This document shows positions 1 through 8,733 of a DNA stretch of 64,000 bases, piece by piece. The position numbers and the translations under genes were made by a program. Origin of the DNA: Oceanospirillaceae bacterium (GTDB taxonomy: Bacteria > Pseudomonadota > Gammaproteobacteria > Pseudomonadales > Balneatricaceae); contig JABSQZ010000015.1 in assembly GCA_013215505.1 (NCBI GenBank), positions 93,047 to 157,046 on the forward strand, written 5' to 3'. Below the pieces are notes generated by a model. That model was not told the origin of the DNA and did no database searches. It saw only the letters and a list, made by a program, of their open reading frames with translations. Numbering within the stretch: the first letter of the stretch is position 1; the number at the start of each line of letters is the position of its first letter.

Positions 1-42
1 GTAATGATAAATCCCGCAGAGGTGCAGGTTAATTCTAGCCAT
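1..42 (-). CDS. Possible 5' end of a truncated gene running off the left edge
   Basis: An ATG at 42-40 on the minus strand opens a frame that stays open to the window edge (14 codons, beginning MARINLHLCG). It is preceded by a good ribosome-binding sequence (AAGGGAG, about 8 bases before the ATG). It lies downstream of the LysR gene on the same strand. Too little is visible to name a product. Confidence 0.35.
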   Translation of the reverse strand, partial: MARINLHLCGIYHY

Positions 43-127
43 TGTTGCTGCTCCCTTGGGGTTGTATTGGTATTAAAAACCTCCCCCTATACCTGCAAAC
101 AGAGCTGATCTCTCTGCGCCGTTGATG

Positions 128-1066
128 TCAGGGGGCACTTAGAGATAGCTGTTTTTGTATTAGCTGCCAAATTTTATCTAGTTTGGGATCGTCAGCGGCA
201 GAATATTTAAATATTTTGATGTCTACTTCTATGTCGTCATCCTCAGCGGCGGCTCGCACTAGTACGCCGCGTTGCAAGTCCTCGGCAATAATCGACAGTG
301 GCAACCAGGCGACTCCGTACTCCTCGATGACCATCGCCCGGATAGAGGTGCTAGTAGTCGCCTCGTAGACGGGGACAAACGTCAGATCGGCATAGTGCTT
401 GCTGATATGACTGCTCACTGACCAGTACAGCAAAGAGTAGTTTATATCCTTGTGCGTGTTGGTCTGCAGGTAGGGAATAGGTGCTTTTGGCCTATCCGGT
501 AGCCACCAACTAGGGTTACCGTTGCTATCGGGACTGACCACAGGTACTAGCAGCTCAGTGCCGATGCGCAGCGATGGAAATTTTTCGGCGTCTATCTTCA
601 TCGAGCTGGCACTGTCTTCATAACCTATAAAAAAATCAACTTCCCCGGATTCCAATGCCTGCAGATAAACATCTACCCCCATGTAATCGGTGCGCATACT
701 TAAAGCGCTGGCACCCAGATAAGGCTTTAATTTTTTTAACCAGCCGGGCATAAAGCAATGGGCTAATGTGCTTAAAGTAGAAAAGCAAATTTTCTGTTGA
801 TCGATTAAGTCTTTTGCTCTTATTTCATTGCGGGCCTGATAGGCGCTGCGGACGATTTGCAGGGCCACAGGTTTGAAATCCCTGCCGGCATCAGTCAAGG
901 TTATAGGTTGATGAGACCGGTCAATCAGCTCGGCACCTATCCATGTCTCCAGTGATTTTATGCGCCTGCTAAAGGCCGGTTGCGAGACAAAACGCTGCTT
1001 GGCCGAGAGGCGAAAGTTTGCAGTGTTAGCTAAGCTGAGAAAATCTTCCAGCCATTTCAGTTCCAT
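128..1066 (-). CDS. LysR-family transcriptional regulator, HypT (YjiE)-like
   Basis: A 312-residue LysR regulator. The N-terminal winged helix-turn-helix (about residues 2-62) carries the family signature around SQPAFSRRIKSLE; the rest is the periplasmic-binding-like effector domain. The opening MELKWLEDFLSL and the overall layout recall E. coli HypT/YjiE, the hypochlorite-responsive LysR protein, but the oxidant-sensing role is only inferred from resemblance. It is transcribed away from the aap operon across a 1.1 kb gap that holds a decayed copy of its own 5' end. The start is the ATG at 1066, preceded by GGATACTC. Its target genes cannot be told from the sequence. Confidence 0.85.
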   Translation of the reverse strand: MELKWLEDFLSLANTANFRLSAKQRFVSQPAFSRRIKSLETWIGAELIDRSHQPITLTDAGRDFKPVALQIVRSAYQARNEIRAKDLIDQQKICFSTLSTLAHCFMPGWLKKLKPYLGASALSMRTDYMGVDVYLQALESGEVDFFIGYEDSASSMKIDAEKFPSLRIGTELLVPVVSPDSNGNPSWWLPDRPKAPIPYLQTNTHKDINYSLLYWSVSSHISKHYADLTFVPVYEATTSTSIRAMVIEEYGVAWLPLSIIAEDLQRGVLVRAAAEDDDIEVDIKIFKYSAADDPKLDKIWQLIQKQLSLSAP

Positions 1067-1569
1067 CGTAGAGTATCCAATGTAAGGCCCGCAAGCTGCT
1101 GAGGATTAACAATAAATTGTCGCTGTTACTCGACATCAGCTGAAATGTATCTGAGTGATTTAGGCTCAGGCGAGTTGCCTTAATGATTTTTGTAGCTGAG
1201 CCGGTTGAACTTGATCGACTGTATAACATACCGCTGTCGGCTCAGAAAAGCTGTTGCAGAGCTATTCAGCTCGGCTGACAAGATTAACACAAAGTAGTTT
1301 AAGCTGATGTTATATCGGAAAATTAATTAAATGCCAGATGCTGTCTACCACAGTCACTAGGTGCTGATGTGTGTGCGATAACGCCGCATATTCAGCTAAA
1401 GTGCTTAAATTGACAGAGCTTATTTGTTGTCTTCGCTCCAGGCTCTGTGTCCTGATATCACTCCTTGCGAACTATTGGTTGCGCCAAAGGATCTAATTCC
1501 GGGTGCAGGTGGGTGCATAGGGTGAAAAGATCTATCGATCAGCTGAGTGTCCAGCCAAACCTAGGCGAT

Positions 1570-1667
1570 TCGTTGCGGCGACAAAAAGACCAAGCGCTGT
1601 TTTACCCAGAGTCGGAAATTATCCCTGTTGGATAATCTAAGAAAAATTTCTGCCATTTCAGTTGCAT
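1570..1667 (-). pseudogene. Relic of a second LysR 5' end
   Basis: On the minus strand an ATG at 1667 opens MQLKWQKFFLD, matching the neighbouring regulator's start MELKWLEDFLS, but the frame stops at codon 22 (TAA). A one-base shift then restores VKQRLV at codons 22-27, exactly in register with AKQRFV in the intact gene. The DNA around the start is nearly identical in both places (GCCATTTCAGTTSCATCGTA on the plus strand). This is a decayed paralogue or duplicate of the LysR gene, with nothing recognisable beyond about 35 codons. Confidence 0.7.
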
Positions 1668-1781
1668 CGTAATTCCTTTGCTCTGCTCAATAATTACCGG
1701 GTCGGGCTGCTTTTTTGGCCAGATAAAACCATCAAGTTTTATGAATAATAGTCTTCGGCATCAGGTGCTCACTAGCGATGT

Positions 1782-1816
1782 GTTTATTGCATTGCCTGTC
1801 TCGATAAAGGTATTAG
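1782..1816. repeat. Dispersed ~35-bp repeat, copy 1
   Basis: This segment matches 8414-8447 at about 29 of 35 positions with one gap; the shared core is TGCCTGT-N-TCGA and the right end ATTAGA. Both copies lie in long non-coding gaps upstream of ABC-transporter operons, on the same strand. Origin unknown. Confidence 0.5.
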
Positions 1817-2213
1817 ACCGCTGTTGTGTGCCGCCGTAGTATCAAGCGTGCCTGCGAAAAATATATAAACGCCGCTAATTTGCTTAATGAGCATAGTCTA
1901 ACTCTCGATTAATGGCAGCATCAGCGGGCAGATTAATAAAAGTGTAATGATTGTGACACATTGATTAGTCAAAATTGAAAACAGTAAAATATATCGAGAC
2001 AGGTTGCTTTAATGTTCGTTTATGATAAATTAAGTTCGTATTCAGCAAATAACTCTGTTGTTTTGCGCGCAGTGGCAGGCCACTGGATTGGACTAGCGGC
2101 CAGTAAGTAAATTTTAAGACGAGTTGCAGCAGTGCGATTCTTTGCATAAACCTTTGAGAGGCTCTGATTCCAGTATGGAGATCGGAGTTATTATAAAAAC
2201 AAGAGGATGTTTT

Positions 2214-3254
2214 ATGAAATTACGATCAAAATTGCTATCGGTTGCAGTAATTGCAACTTCTATGCTGGCTGGAGCTAATTCTGCAGTGGCACAGTCTACC
2301 CTGGAAACTGTCAAAGAGCGCGGCAACTTGCGCTGCCAGGTAGGACCGCCATCACCAGGCTATTATAACTTAGATTCGCAAGGTAACTGGTACGGTTTGG
2401 ATGTAGCCATTTGTGAAGCTGTTACAGCCGCCATTTTTGGCGACACCAACAAGTTAGAAATTCAATCGGTGAGCTCTCAGGCACGCTTTACCGCGCTGGC
2501 CAACGGCGAGTCAGATTTACTGTCGCGCACCGCGACTTGGACATTAAGCCGTGATACTCAGTTGGGCTTAGACTTCCTACCGCCGAATTTCTATGACGGA
2601 CAGGGCTTCACCGTACGCAAGGACAGTGGCATCACCAGTGCACTACAGCTCAAAGGCGCCAAAATATGTGTCACATCAGGTACCACCACTGAGCTTAACC
2701 TGACCGATTTCAGCCGTACTAATAACCTTAACATCAGTAACGTCACCTTCGAAGATTACAACGTTCGCGACGATACTTATTTAAATGGTGGTTGCGATGC
2801 AGTGACCGGAGACAAGTCGTCGATGGCTGGAAATATCGCCTCCTTCCCCACTCCTTCGGATCACATGATACTGCCAGAGACTCTCTCTAAGGAGCCATTG
2901 GCCCCTGCAGTGCGCCACGGTGATAACCAGTGGGCTGATATCGTTCGTTGGAGCGTATTTGCCTTGATCAATGCTGAAGAGCTAGGCATTACCCAGGCAA
3001 ATGTCACCGAAATGCGTGACAATTCTAAAAACCCGAACATTCTAAGAATGCTCGGCGCTGAGGGAGATCTGCACAAGGGATTAGGTCTGGAGAAAGACTG
3101 GGCTTACAACATCATCAAGGCCGTGGGTAACTACGGTGAAATCTATGAGACATACATGGGTCACGGTAAGTTGGGCATAGGCATCGACCGCGCCGGCACT
3201 TTGAATGCTCTCTGGAGTAACGGTGGTTTGATGTACTCCCCACCTATGCGTTAA
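2214..3254 (+). CDS. aapJ: General L-amino-acid ABC transporter, periplasmic binding protein
   Basis: A 346-residue solute-binding protein of the polar-amino-acid family (SBP_bac_3), first gene of a four-gene AapJQMP-type operon. The start chosen is the ATG at 2214, which follows AAGAGGA; upstream in-frame codons give no signal peptide. Residues 1-27 form a signal peptide ending ANSAVA, followed by QSTLETVKERGNLRCQVG, typical of AapJ/BztA proteins. It would capture amino acids in the periplasm and deliver them to the AapQM channel. A perfect hairpin just after the stop may raise the level of this part of the transcript, as is common for binding-protein genes. Confidence 0.93.
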   Translation: MKLRSKLLSVAVIATSMLAGANSAVAQSTLETVKERGNLRCQVGPPSPGYYNLDSQGNWYGLDVAICEAVTAAIFGDTNKLEIQSVSSQARFTALANGESDLLSRTATWTLSRDTQLGLDFLPPNFYDGQGFTVRKDSGITSALQLKGAKICVTSGTTTELNLTDFSRTNNLNISNVTFEDYNVRDDTYLNGGCDAVTGDKSSMAGNIASFPTPSDHMILPETLSKEPLAPAVRHGDNQWADIVRWSVFALINAEELGITQANVTEMRDNSKNPNILRMLGAEGDLHKGLGLEKDWAYNIIKAVGNYGEIYETYMGHGKLGIGIDRAGTLNALWSNGGLMYSPPMR

Positions 3255-3263
3255 AACTGGCTC

Positions 3264-3286
3264 TGGAGGTCGCAGTGCGACCTCCA
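3264..3286 (+). terminator. Hairpin after aapJ
   Basis: A perfect inverted repeat (TGGAGGTCGC / GCGACCTCCA, 3-base loop) begins 9 bases after the aapJ stop. No T-run follows, so it is more likely a 3' mRNA-stabilising or processing hairpin than a full terminator. Confidence 0.6.
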
Positions 3287-3388
3287 CTTTGCAGCCATTG
3301 AATCATTCACACTAACGATGCCTGCCAAAGCGCCATTAAACGCTCTCTGTGAACTTGAAAAATCAGGCTCAAGTCTCACAGGTTTGCA

Positions 3389-3430
3389 TCTGAGGAAAGT
3401 CGCTTCAACGTTTTAACGACTTTCCTCAGA
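3389..3430 (+). terminator. Second hairpin between aapJ and aapQ, attenuator-like
   Basis: A perfect 14-bp stem (arms 3389-3402 and 3417-3430) with a 14-base loop, followed by CGGCAAATTTTTCTT. The T-run sits a few bases beyond the stem, so this is a plausible partial terminator. It would make the binding protein more abundant than the permeases downstream. The roughly 370-base gap between aapJ and aapQ holds nothing else recognisable. Confidence 0.65.
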
Positions 3431-3623
3431 CGGCAAATTTTTCTTATACAAGATACTCCCCCCCACTGGCCAGGTTACTGAACTCGAAGTTTTTGCCAGT
3501 ATTGAGTATCACAACCCATAAATATCTGATCAAGTGTCTGTTGGAGGGCGCAGCGCTCATCCCAAGATATTTCGGCCGAGAAGTGCTTTTCGGCCCCCAC
3601 AAACAATAGTTATGGGAGTGACT

Positions 3624-4841
3624 ATGGCTAAAAACGCTGAAACAGACATTAACAAAAGAGCCAGACCAGTTGAAAAATTCGATTTTTTTCAAGATCAGCG
3701 AGTGCGGTCAATCTTTTATCAACTATTGACATTATCGATAGTCTGCTGGTTGGGCTGGTATCTGATTAGTAACACCACAGAAAACCTTGCCGCGCGCGGT
3801 ATGAGCACCGGCTTTGGCTTCCTCAGTAGTACCGCGGGCTTTGATGCCGATTTCAAATTGATCGAGTACATCCCGGGGAAAGGCTCTTACGGTGACATTT
3901 TTATCATCGGCGCCCTCAACACTTTATTCATTTCTTTCTTTGCAATAGTCGTCTCCACCTTATTCGGCTTTTTATTAGGTGTGCTGCGACTGTCGAATAA
4001 CTGGCTGGTTTCAAAAGTAACCTTGGCCTACATAGAAATATTCAGAAATATTCCGCTTCTTATACAGATAGTCTTTTGGTACATAGGTGTCTTTAGCTTA
4101 CTACCGGTGGTTCGCAAAACCATTGATATTTCCTTCGGTTCCGACATGTTGTTGCTCAACAATCGCGGGCTCTATCTGGCAACGCCGATCTACGGTGAAT
4201 TATTCTGGGTGACTGCAGTCGCATTTGCCGCAGCCGTAGTGGGTGTGCTTATGATGCGCTACAAGGCTCACCGCCTGCAAGATAAGTCCGGCGAGCAAAC
4301 TCCTTTAATGTTGCGTTCTCTGTTATTGTTGATCGCCTTACCGGGGGTAGCCTTTGCCCTGACGGGGGCTCCGCTGAGCTGGGACATGCCGGTCTTAGAA
4401 GGGTTTAACTTCGTCGGTGGAACCTCACTGCCGCCGTCCTTTTTGGCACTGGTAGTGGCTCTGAGTATTTATCACTCAGCGCAGATCGCCGAGAGTGTTC
4501 GCGCCGGCATCTTATCGGTGAGTCGCGGCCAACATGATGCCGCGATGGCTATCGGCCTCAAACCCGGAAGAGTGATGGCCCTGGTAATTATCCCGCAGGC
4601 GATGCCCGCTATAGTGCCACCGATGATCAGCCAGTGGATGAACACCGTTAAAAACTCATCCCTGGCTATCGCCATAGGTTATGCCGACATCGTTTCACTG
4701 TTTATGCAAACCGGGCTCAACCAGGCGGGGCACGCGGTGGAAATGGTCGGCATGACCATGGCTTTCTATATGTTTATCAGCTTGTCTATCTCCTGGCTAT
4801 TGAACATCTACAATAAACGTGTGCAACTGGTGGAGCGCTAA
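3624..4841 (+). CDS. aapQ: General L-amino-acid ABC transporter, permease AapQ
   Basis: A 405-residue inner-membrane permease of the His/Glu/Gln family, close to the length of rhizobial AapQ. Several hydrophobic helices are visible. The EAA-type coupling loop lies near the C-terminus, in the stretch AESVRAGILSVSRGQHDAA followed by the proline-rich MPAIVPPM. I choose the ATG at 3624 because GGGAG precedes it at good spacing; an ATG at 3612 and a GTG at 3534 are also in frame but poorly supported. It pairs with AapM to form the channel. The aapM start lies one base beyond its stop. Confidence 0.92.
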   Translation: MAKNAETDINKRARPVEKFDFFQDQRVRSIFYQLLTLSIVCWLGWYLISNTTENLAARGMSTGFGFLSSTAGFDADFKLIEYIPGKGSYGDIFIIGALNTLFISFFAIVVSTLFGFLLGVLRLSNNWLVSKVTLAYIEIFRNIPLLIQIVFWYIGVFSLLPVVRKTIDISFGSDMLLLNNRGLYLATPIYGELFWVTAVAFAAAVVGVLMMRYKAHRLQDKSGEQTPLMLRSLLLLIALPGVAFALTGAPLSWDMPVLEGFNFVGGTSLPPSFLALVVALSIYHSAQIAESVRAGILSVSRGQHDAAMAIGLKPGRVMALVIIPQAMPAIVPPMISQWMNTVKNSSLAIAIGYADIVSLFMQTGLNQAGHAVEMVGMTMAFYMFISLSISWLLNIYNKRVQLVER

Positions 4842-4842
4842 A

Positions 4843-6171
4843 GTGGCAATTATTACTCAAAATAAAACCCCAACGCGGCCAGCACCGCTGTCGGAATCTA
4901 GTGTACTGGGCTGGATGCGCAAAAGCTTATTTAGCTCTTGGTTTAACAGTGCATTGACAATTTTTACCCTCTACATCGTCTACATCACCCTCCAAGGTGT
5001 CTATATATGGGGCTTTGCCGATGCGAGTTTGGTTGCTGACAATCGTCGTGCCTGCTATGACAATAGCCTCACGGGTGCCTGCTGGGCAGGTATCATCGAC
5101 TGGTTGGATAATATTTTTTACGGGCGCTACCCTCGAGAGGAAATTTGGCGAATCGATTTAGGCGCACTGCTGTTACTGTTGTGGATGGCACCGATGTGGA
5201 TGCGCAAGGTTAAAGGGAAAATTTGGATAGGTATCACTGTCGTTGCCTTCTACCCTTTTCTCGCTGGATATTTGTTTGCCGGTGGGGATAAAGGACTGTT
5301 TATGCAGTTGATGATCGCTGCGGCATTGGTCGCACTGCCCGCCAACCTTATAAATATGTTACTTGGTCTGTACAAAGAGCAGAGCCTGGGGCAATTATTA
5401 CACACTTTTTGCGCAAAATTCTCCAGGGATGAAAAGGTGCAACGTAATTTGCTGCTGGCACTAGTAGTGCTAAGTATAGTGATTGCCTTTGTCCTGCAAT
5501 ACCAGTGGCAGGAACAGGGTGTCAGCTGGACTAAGTGGGGCGGGCTGTTTTTAACCATGTCTATTGCCGGCATAGGGATCGCTTTTTCGTTGCCAGGAGG
5601 GATTATTCTGGCGCTGGGACGGCGCAGTAAATTGCCAATTATTCGGGTACTGAGTACCGGTTTCATCGAAGTATTCCGCTCGGTGCCACTGATCACTGTG
5701 CTGTTTATGGCAACGACTATGTTTCCACTGTTCATGCCTGAAGGTTTTGTGCTGAACAAACTGACCCAAGTGATCATCGCCGTCTGTCTGTTTAATGCCT
5801 GCTACATGGCGGAGACAGTGCGCGGTGGTTTGCAAGCTATCCCCAAGGGGCAATACGAAGGTGCGCATACTTTAGGTCTAGGTTACTGGGGAACTATGGG
5901 GTTCATCATTATGCCCCAGGCGCTTAAACATATGATCCCCAATATCGTCGGTAACTTCATTGGCCTACTCAAAGACACCACCTTAGTCTCCATTATTGGG
6001 TTGTTTGATCTACTGGGAATGTTGCGCTCCATTTCCAGGGACGTCCCATGGCTGGGATTGCACAAAGAGCCGTTAATTTTCGGCGCGATAATATTCTTTA
6101 TCATCTGTTTCTCTATGTCTAAGTACAGCAGGCATTTAGAGAGTAAATTGGCGACCGGCAATAAAAATTAA
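4843..6171 (+). CDS. aapM: General L-amino-acid ABC transporter, permease AapM
   Basis: A 442-residue permease, the partner of AapQ. It has an N-terminal helix, a periplasmic stretch around NRRACYDNS and later helices with the coupling loop AETVRGGLQAIPKGQYEGA, which closely matches that of AapQ. The start is a GTG at 4843 directly after the aapQ stop, with GGTGGAG just upstream inside aapQ; the two are surely translationally coupled. An ATG at 4819 would overlap aapQ and adds residues unlike the family. Confidence 0.92.
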   Translation: MAIITQNKTPTRPAPLSESSVLGWMRKSLFSSWFNSALTIFTLYIVYITLQGVYIWGFADASLVADNRRACYDNSLTGACWAGIIDWLDNIFYGRYPREEIWRIDLGALLLLLWMAPMWMRKVKGKIWIGITVVAFYPFLAGYLFAGGDKGLFMQLMIAAALVALPANLINMLLGLYKEQSLGQLLHTFCAKFSRDEKVQRNLLLALVVLSIVIAFVLQYQWQEQGVSWTKWGGLFLTMSIAGIGIAFSLPGGIILALGRRSKLPIIRVLSTGFIEVFRSVPLITVLFMATTMFPLFMPEGFVLNKLTQVIIAVCLFNACYMAETVRGGLQAIPKGQYEGAHTLGLGYWGTMGFIIMPQALKHMIPNIVGNFIGLLKDTTLVSIIGLFDLLGMLRSISRDVPWLGLHKEPLIFGAIIFFIICFSMSKYSRHLESKLATGNKN

Positions 6172-6219
6172 AAATTTGTAGCCACTGGCAACAGACAACA
6201 TATATACAGGATAGATAGT

Positions 6220-7008
6220 ATGACAGACACTACAGCAGCAACTCAGCCACAGGGCCAATTGTCCTCGTCGGCATCCAGCGAAATAATTATTGAAATCAAC
6301 CAGATGAACAAGTGGTATGGTGACTTCCACGTTCTCAAGGACATAGAGTTAACATTGCACAAAGGCGAGCGCATCGTGATCTGTGGACCCTCAGGTTCGG
6401 GCAAGTCTACATTGATTCGCTGCATCAATGCCCTGGAAGAACACCAGGAGGGCGACATCGTCGTAGACGGCATAAAATTGGGAGAGAATCTGAAAAACTT
6501 GGACCACATCCGCACTGAAGTGGGTATGGTCTTCCAGAATTTCAACCTATTCCCGCACTTGTCAATATTGGAGAACTTAACCTTGGGCCCTATCTGGGTG
6601 CGTAAAATGTCCAAGGCCGATGCCATAGAAAACGCCATGCACTATCTGAAGCGAGTCAAGATTCCGGAGCAGGCCAATAAATATCCAGGTCAACTCTCCG
6701 GTGGCCAGCAACAGCGCGTCGCGATCGCCCGCTCGCTGTGCATGAACCCTAAAATCATGTTGTTTGATGAGCCCACGTCAGCGCTGGATCCAGAAATGAT
6801 CAAGGAAGTACTGGATGTAATGATTGAGCTGGCGGAAACCGGTATGTCGATGATAGTAGTGACCCACGAAATGGCCTTCGCCAAGACGATTGCCGACCGG
6901 GTCATATTCATGGATGAGGGTGATATTGTAGAGGAGAACGAACCCAATGCGTTCTTCGACAATCCGCAGCATCAGCGGACCCAGTTATTTCTCAGTCAGA
7001 TCTTATAA
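6220..7008 (+). CDS. aapP: General L-amino-acid ABC transporter, ATP-binding protein AapP
   Basis: A 262-residue ABC ATPase of the GlnQ/HisP group. Visible motifs are Walker A GPSGSGKS, the Q-loop in [10 protein letters not shown], the signature LSGGQQQR, Walker [13 protein letters not shown] and the switch histidine in VVTHEM. The N-terminal ~25 residues (Thr/Ala/Gln/Ser-rich) are an extension typical of AapP/BztD. It is the last gene of the operon, 48 bases after aapM, and ends before two hairpins. Confidence 0.94.
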   Translation: MTDTTAATQPQGQLSSSASSEIIIEINQMNKWYGDFHVLKDIELTLHKGERIVICGPSGSGKSTLIRCINALEEHQEGDIVVDGIKLGENLKNLDHIRTEVGMVFQNFNLFPHLSILENLTLGPIWVRKMSKADAIENAMHYLKRVKIPEQANKYPGQLSGGQQQRVAIARSLCMNPKIMLFDEPTSALDPEMIKEVLDVMIELAETGMSMIVVTHEMAFAKTIADRVIFMDEGDIVEENEPNAFFDNPQHQRTQLFLSQIL

Positions 7009-7052
7009 ACCCCAGTTGAATGGGCTGGTGCAGAGCCCAGCTTATTAACAGA

Positions 7053-7079
7053 GATGATTTAGGCCGAGCCTAAATCATC
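7053..7079 (+). terminator. Hairpin ending the aap operon
   Basis: A perfect 12-bp stem (GATGATTTAGGC / GCCTAAATCATC) with a 3-base loop lies 45 bases after the aapP stop. A smaller stem (TGGGCT / AGCCCA, 7021-7039) precedes it. There is no long T-run, so termination strength is uncertain. Confidence 0.6.
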
Positions 7080-7154
7080 CTTGATAGCCTGGTCCTTGGG
7101 ATGGGAGCTTGTTAGCAGCCAATGTCACTAGAAATACCCAGCATCCCTAAGTGA

Positions 7155-7178
7155 AGGCGAGTCTAAACGAACTCGCCT
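7155..7178. terminator. Hairpin between convergent aapP and metallophosphoesterase genes
   Basis: The stem AGGCGAGT / ACTCGCCT has an 8-base loop. On the plus strand it is followed by a T-rich stretch (GATTTTTATTTT), so it can act as a terminator for read-through from aap. It lies 18 bases beyond the stop of the minus-strand gene. Confidence 0.6.
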
Positions 7179-7196
7179 GCCCCAAAGATTTTTATT

Positions 7197-8048
7197 TTAG
7201 TCATTATTTATGATCGTATCGACAAATTCCATACCCTCGGCATTTAGGTAGATACGGGTAATCGTGATGATCTCCTGTGCAGTGCCAAAATTCTCATAGG
7301 TGCAGAACATGTTGCGCTCGCGGGCGATATTTTGCGAAGAGAGCGAACCGCACATAAACTGGCGGAATTTTGTCCCCCGGATCAGATCCGATAGCTGCAC
7401 AATGTCCAGCTCGTGGGTGTGGCCACAAAACACTGCCTCGATATTGTGCTCTAAGACAAAGTCGCTGAGTCGCTTGGAGTTGATCAGTGGATCGTTGTCA
7501 GTCGCTAACACTGAGTGATGCGACAGCAGCAGTTTGCGGTCGTAGTCTGACTTGCCGATCTCGTCGCTTAGCGCTGCTATTATCTGCTCTTCCATATAGC
7601 CAAAATCATCTTGAAACTTAGTGCTGTCCACGCAGATAACCAGCACTTTTTCACCGGCTATCTCAAATGATCGCAAGTAATTGATTTCACTAAAATGTAT
7701 GTCTAAGTTGATAGTGTTCGAGTCAATATATACTTTGGCCTTTTTTACCAGCTGTGGATCTTTAGGCTCGATAAAGTCGCCATCGTAGATATATTGGCGA
7801 AATAGTTCATGAGAACGCTTTGAATACTTATCGTGGTTCCCCATGATGGAGACGATATTAGGGCAGTGCAGCTGGGCTAAAAAGCTCTGCATTTCCTTAA
7901 ACTCCTCGGGGAGTGAATCAGAGGTCAAATCACCGGTATTGAGCACAATATCGGCGGAAAACTGGTTTAACCGCTCCAGCAGCAAAGAGTCGTTGGCGTT
8001 CCAGTGATAGGGGCCGAAGTGAATATCAGAGATGTGCAGCAGATTCAT
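7197..8048 (-). CDS. Calcineurin-like metallophosphoesterase
   Basis: A 283-residue protein with all the metal-binding motifs of the calcineurin-like phosphoesterase fold in order: HISDIHFG near residue 5, NTGDLTSD, GNHDKYS, LLSHHSVL and CGHTHE. The start at 8048 follows AAGAGAGA; an earlier in-frame start at 8102 adds 18 residues before the conserved MNLLHISDIHFG. It resembles Icc/CpdA-type cytoplasmic phosphohydrolases, but the substrate cannot be read from the sequence. It stands alone, convergent to the aap operon. Confidence 0.8.
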   Translation of the reverse strand: MNLLHISDIHFGPYHWNANDSLLLERLNQFSADIVLNTGDLTSDSLPEEFKEMQSFLAQLHCPNIVSIMGNHDKYSKRSHELFRQYIYDGDFIEPKDPQLVKKAKVYIDSNTINLDIHFSEINYLRSFEIAGEKVLVICVDSTKFQDDFGYMEEQIIAALSDEIGKSDYDRKLLLSHHSVLATDNDPLINSKRLSDFVLEHNIEAVFCGHTHELDIVQLSDLIRGTKFRQFMCGSLSSQNIARERNMFCTYENFGTAQEIITITRIYLNAEGMEFVDTIINND

Positions 8049-8733
8049 AAAAAAATCTCTCTTGGATTTTGTGGCCGTTTTGCAGTATCTAAGCAATGGC
8101 AATTGTTTGATTATACCTAGTATAAAAGCGGCTTAAATCAAGTCAATATCAGTTGTTGAACATCGCTTTACAACAGCAATATCCAGGCTGTTTCGGCACT
8201 GCTATAGCCGGGGAAAAAAGCTCAAAATAACACTGCAAATAACCACCATGTTTCTTCAGCTGGAAATGCGTTTAATAGTATGTGGTGTCTAAGAATGCAG
8301 TGTTTATAGGATGTGTGGGGATACTCTTGATTTGGTTATATCGATCGGTTGCTGATTTTTCTACTGCTTAAACTGCAATAAATGTTGCACTTTAGTCACC
8401 GGGCCTGATAACTTTTATGCAATGCCTGTGTCGAAATCGGCATTAGAGCAAGTGCGCTCTGAAGCATAATCCAGGGTTGTTTTTCCCGAGCGCGGAAGTC
8501 GCTGCTCTGTGATAGCTTAATTAAGCCATTGGGCCAGGTCCGGCTCGGCGCTAGAGATGTCAGTAAAGTGTGCCTTTGGGCAGACAATATTTGGCTGCTG
8601 TGTAGAAGTCTTAGTGACACAAGGGCCGTGTCGCAGTCATATACAATGCACATTCTATAGTGTGACAGATTTCCCCTGTTCGGCTTGGCTATCTGCTATG
8701 ATGTGTGCTTTTTTATATTTAGAGCACTATCTC
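8049..8733. other. Intergenic region upstream of the selenate-type operon
   Basis: About 0.7 kb without an intact gene. It contains copy 2 of the dispersed ~35-bp repeat (8414-8447) near its middle. An 85-codon minus-strand open frame over the repeat has no ribosome-binding site and no recognisable composition. The promoter of the transporter operon should lie in the last 200 bases. Confidence 0.55.
8414..8447. repeat. Dispersed ~35-bp repeat, copy 2
   Basis: Partner of 1782-1816 on the same strand, with the shared core TGCCTGT-N-TCGA. The similarity falls away outside these limits. It may be the last visible part of an older duplicated element. Confidence 0.5.

Larger units (their letters stand above)
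1067..2213. other. Long intergenic region with gene relics
   Basis: About 1.1 kb between the LysR gene and aapJ without an intact gene. It holds a decayed LysR 5' end (1570-1667) and one copy of a dispersed ~35-bp repeat (1782-1816). The last ~300 bases are AT-rich and must contain the aap promoter, but I could not choose a convincing -35/-10 pair. Short open frames here show no protein-like composition. Confidence 0.6.

Noticed and set aside
5250..5777. 175-codon frame opposite aapM
   Set aside because: Antisense shadow of a clear permease gene; composition is not protein-like.
8396..8653. 85-codon minus-strand open frame
   Set aside because: No ribosome site and no protein-like features; it only overlaps the dispersed repeat.
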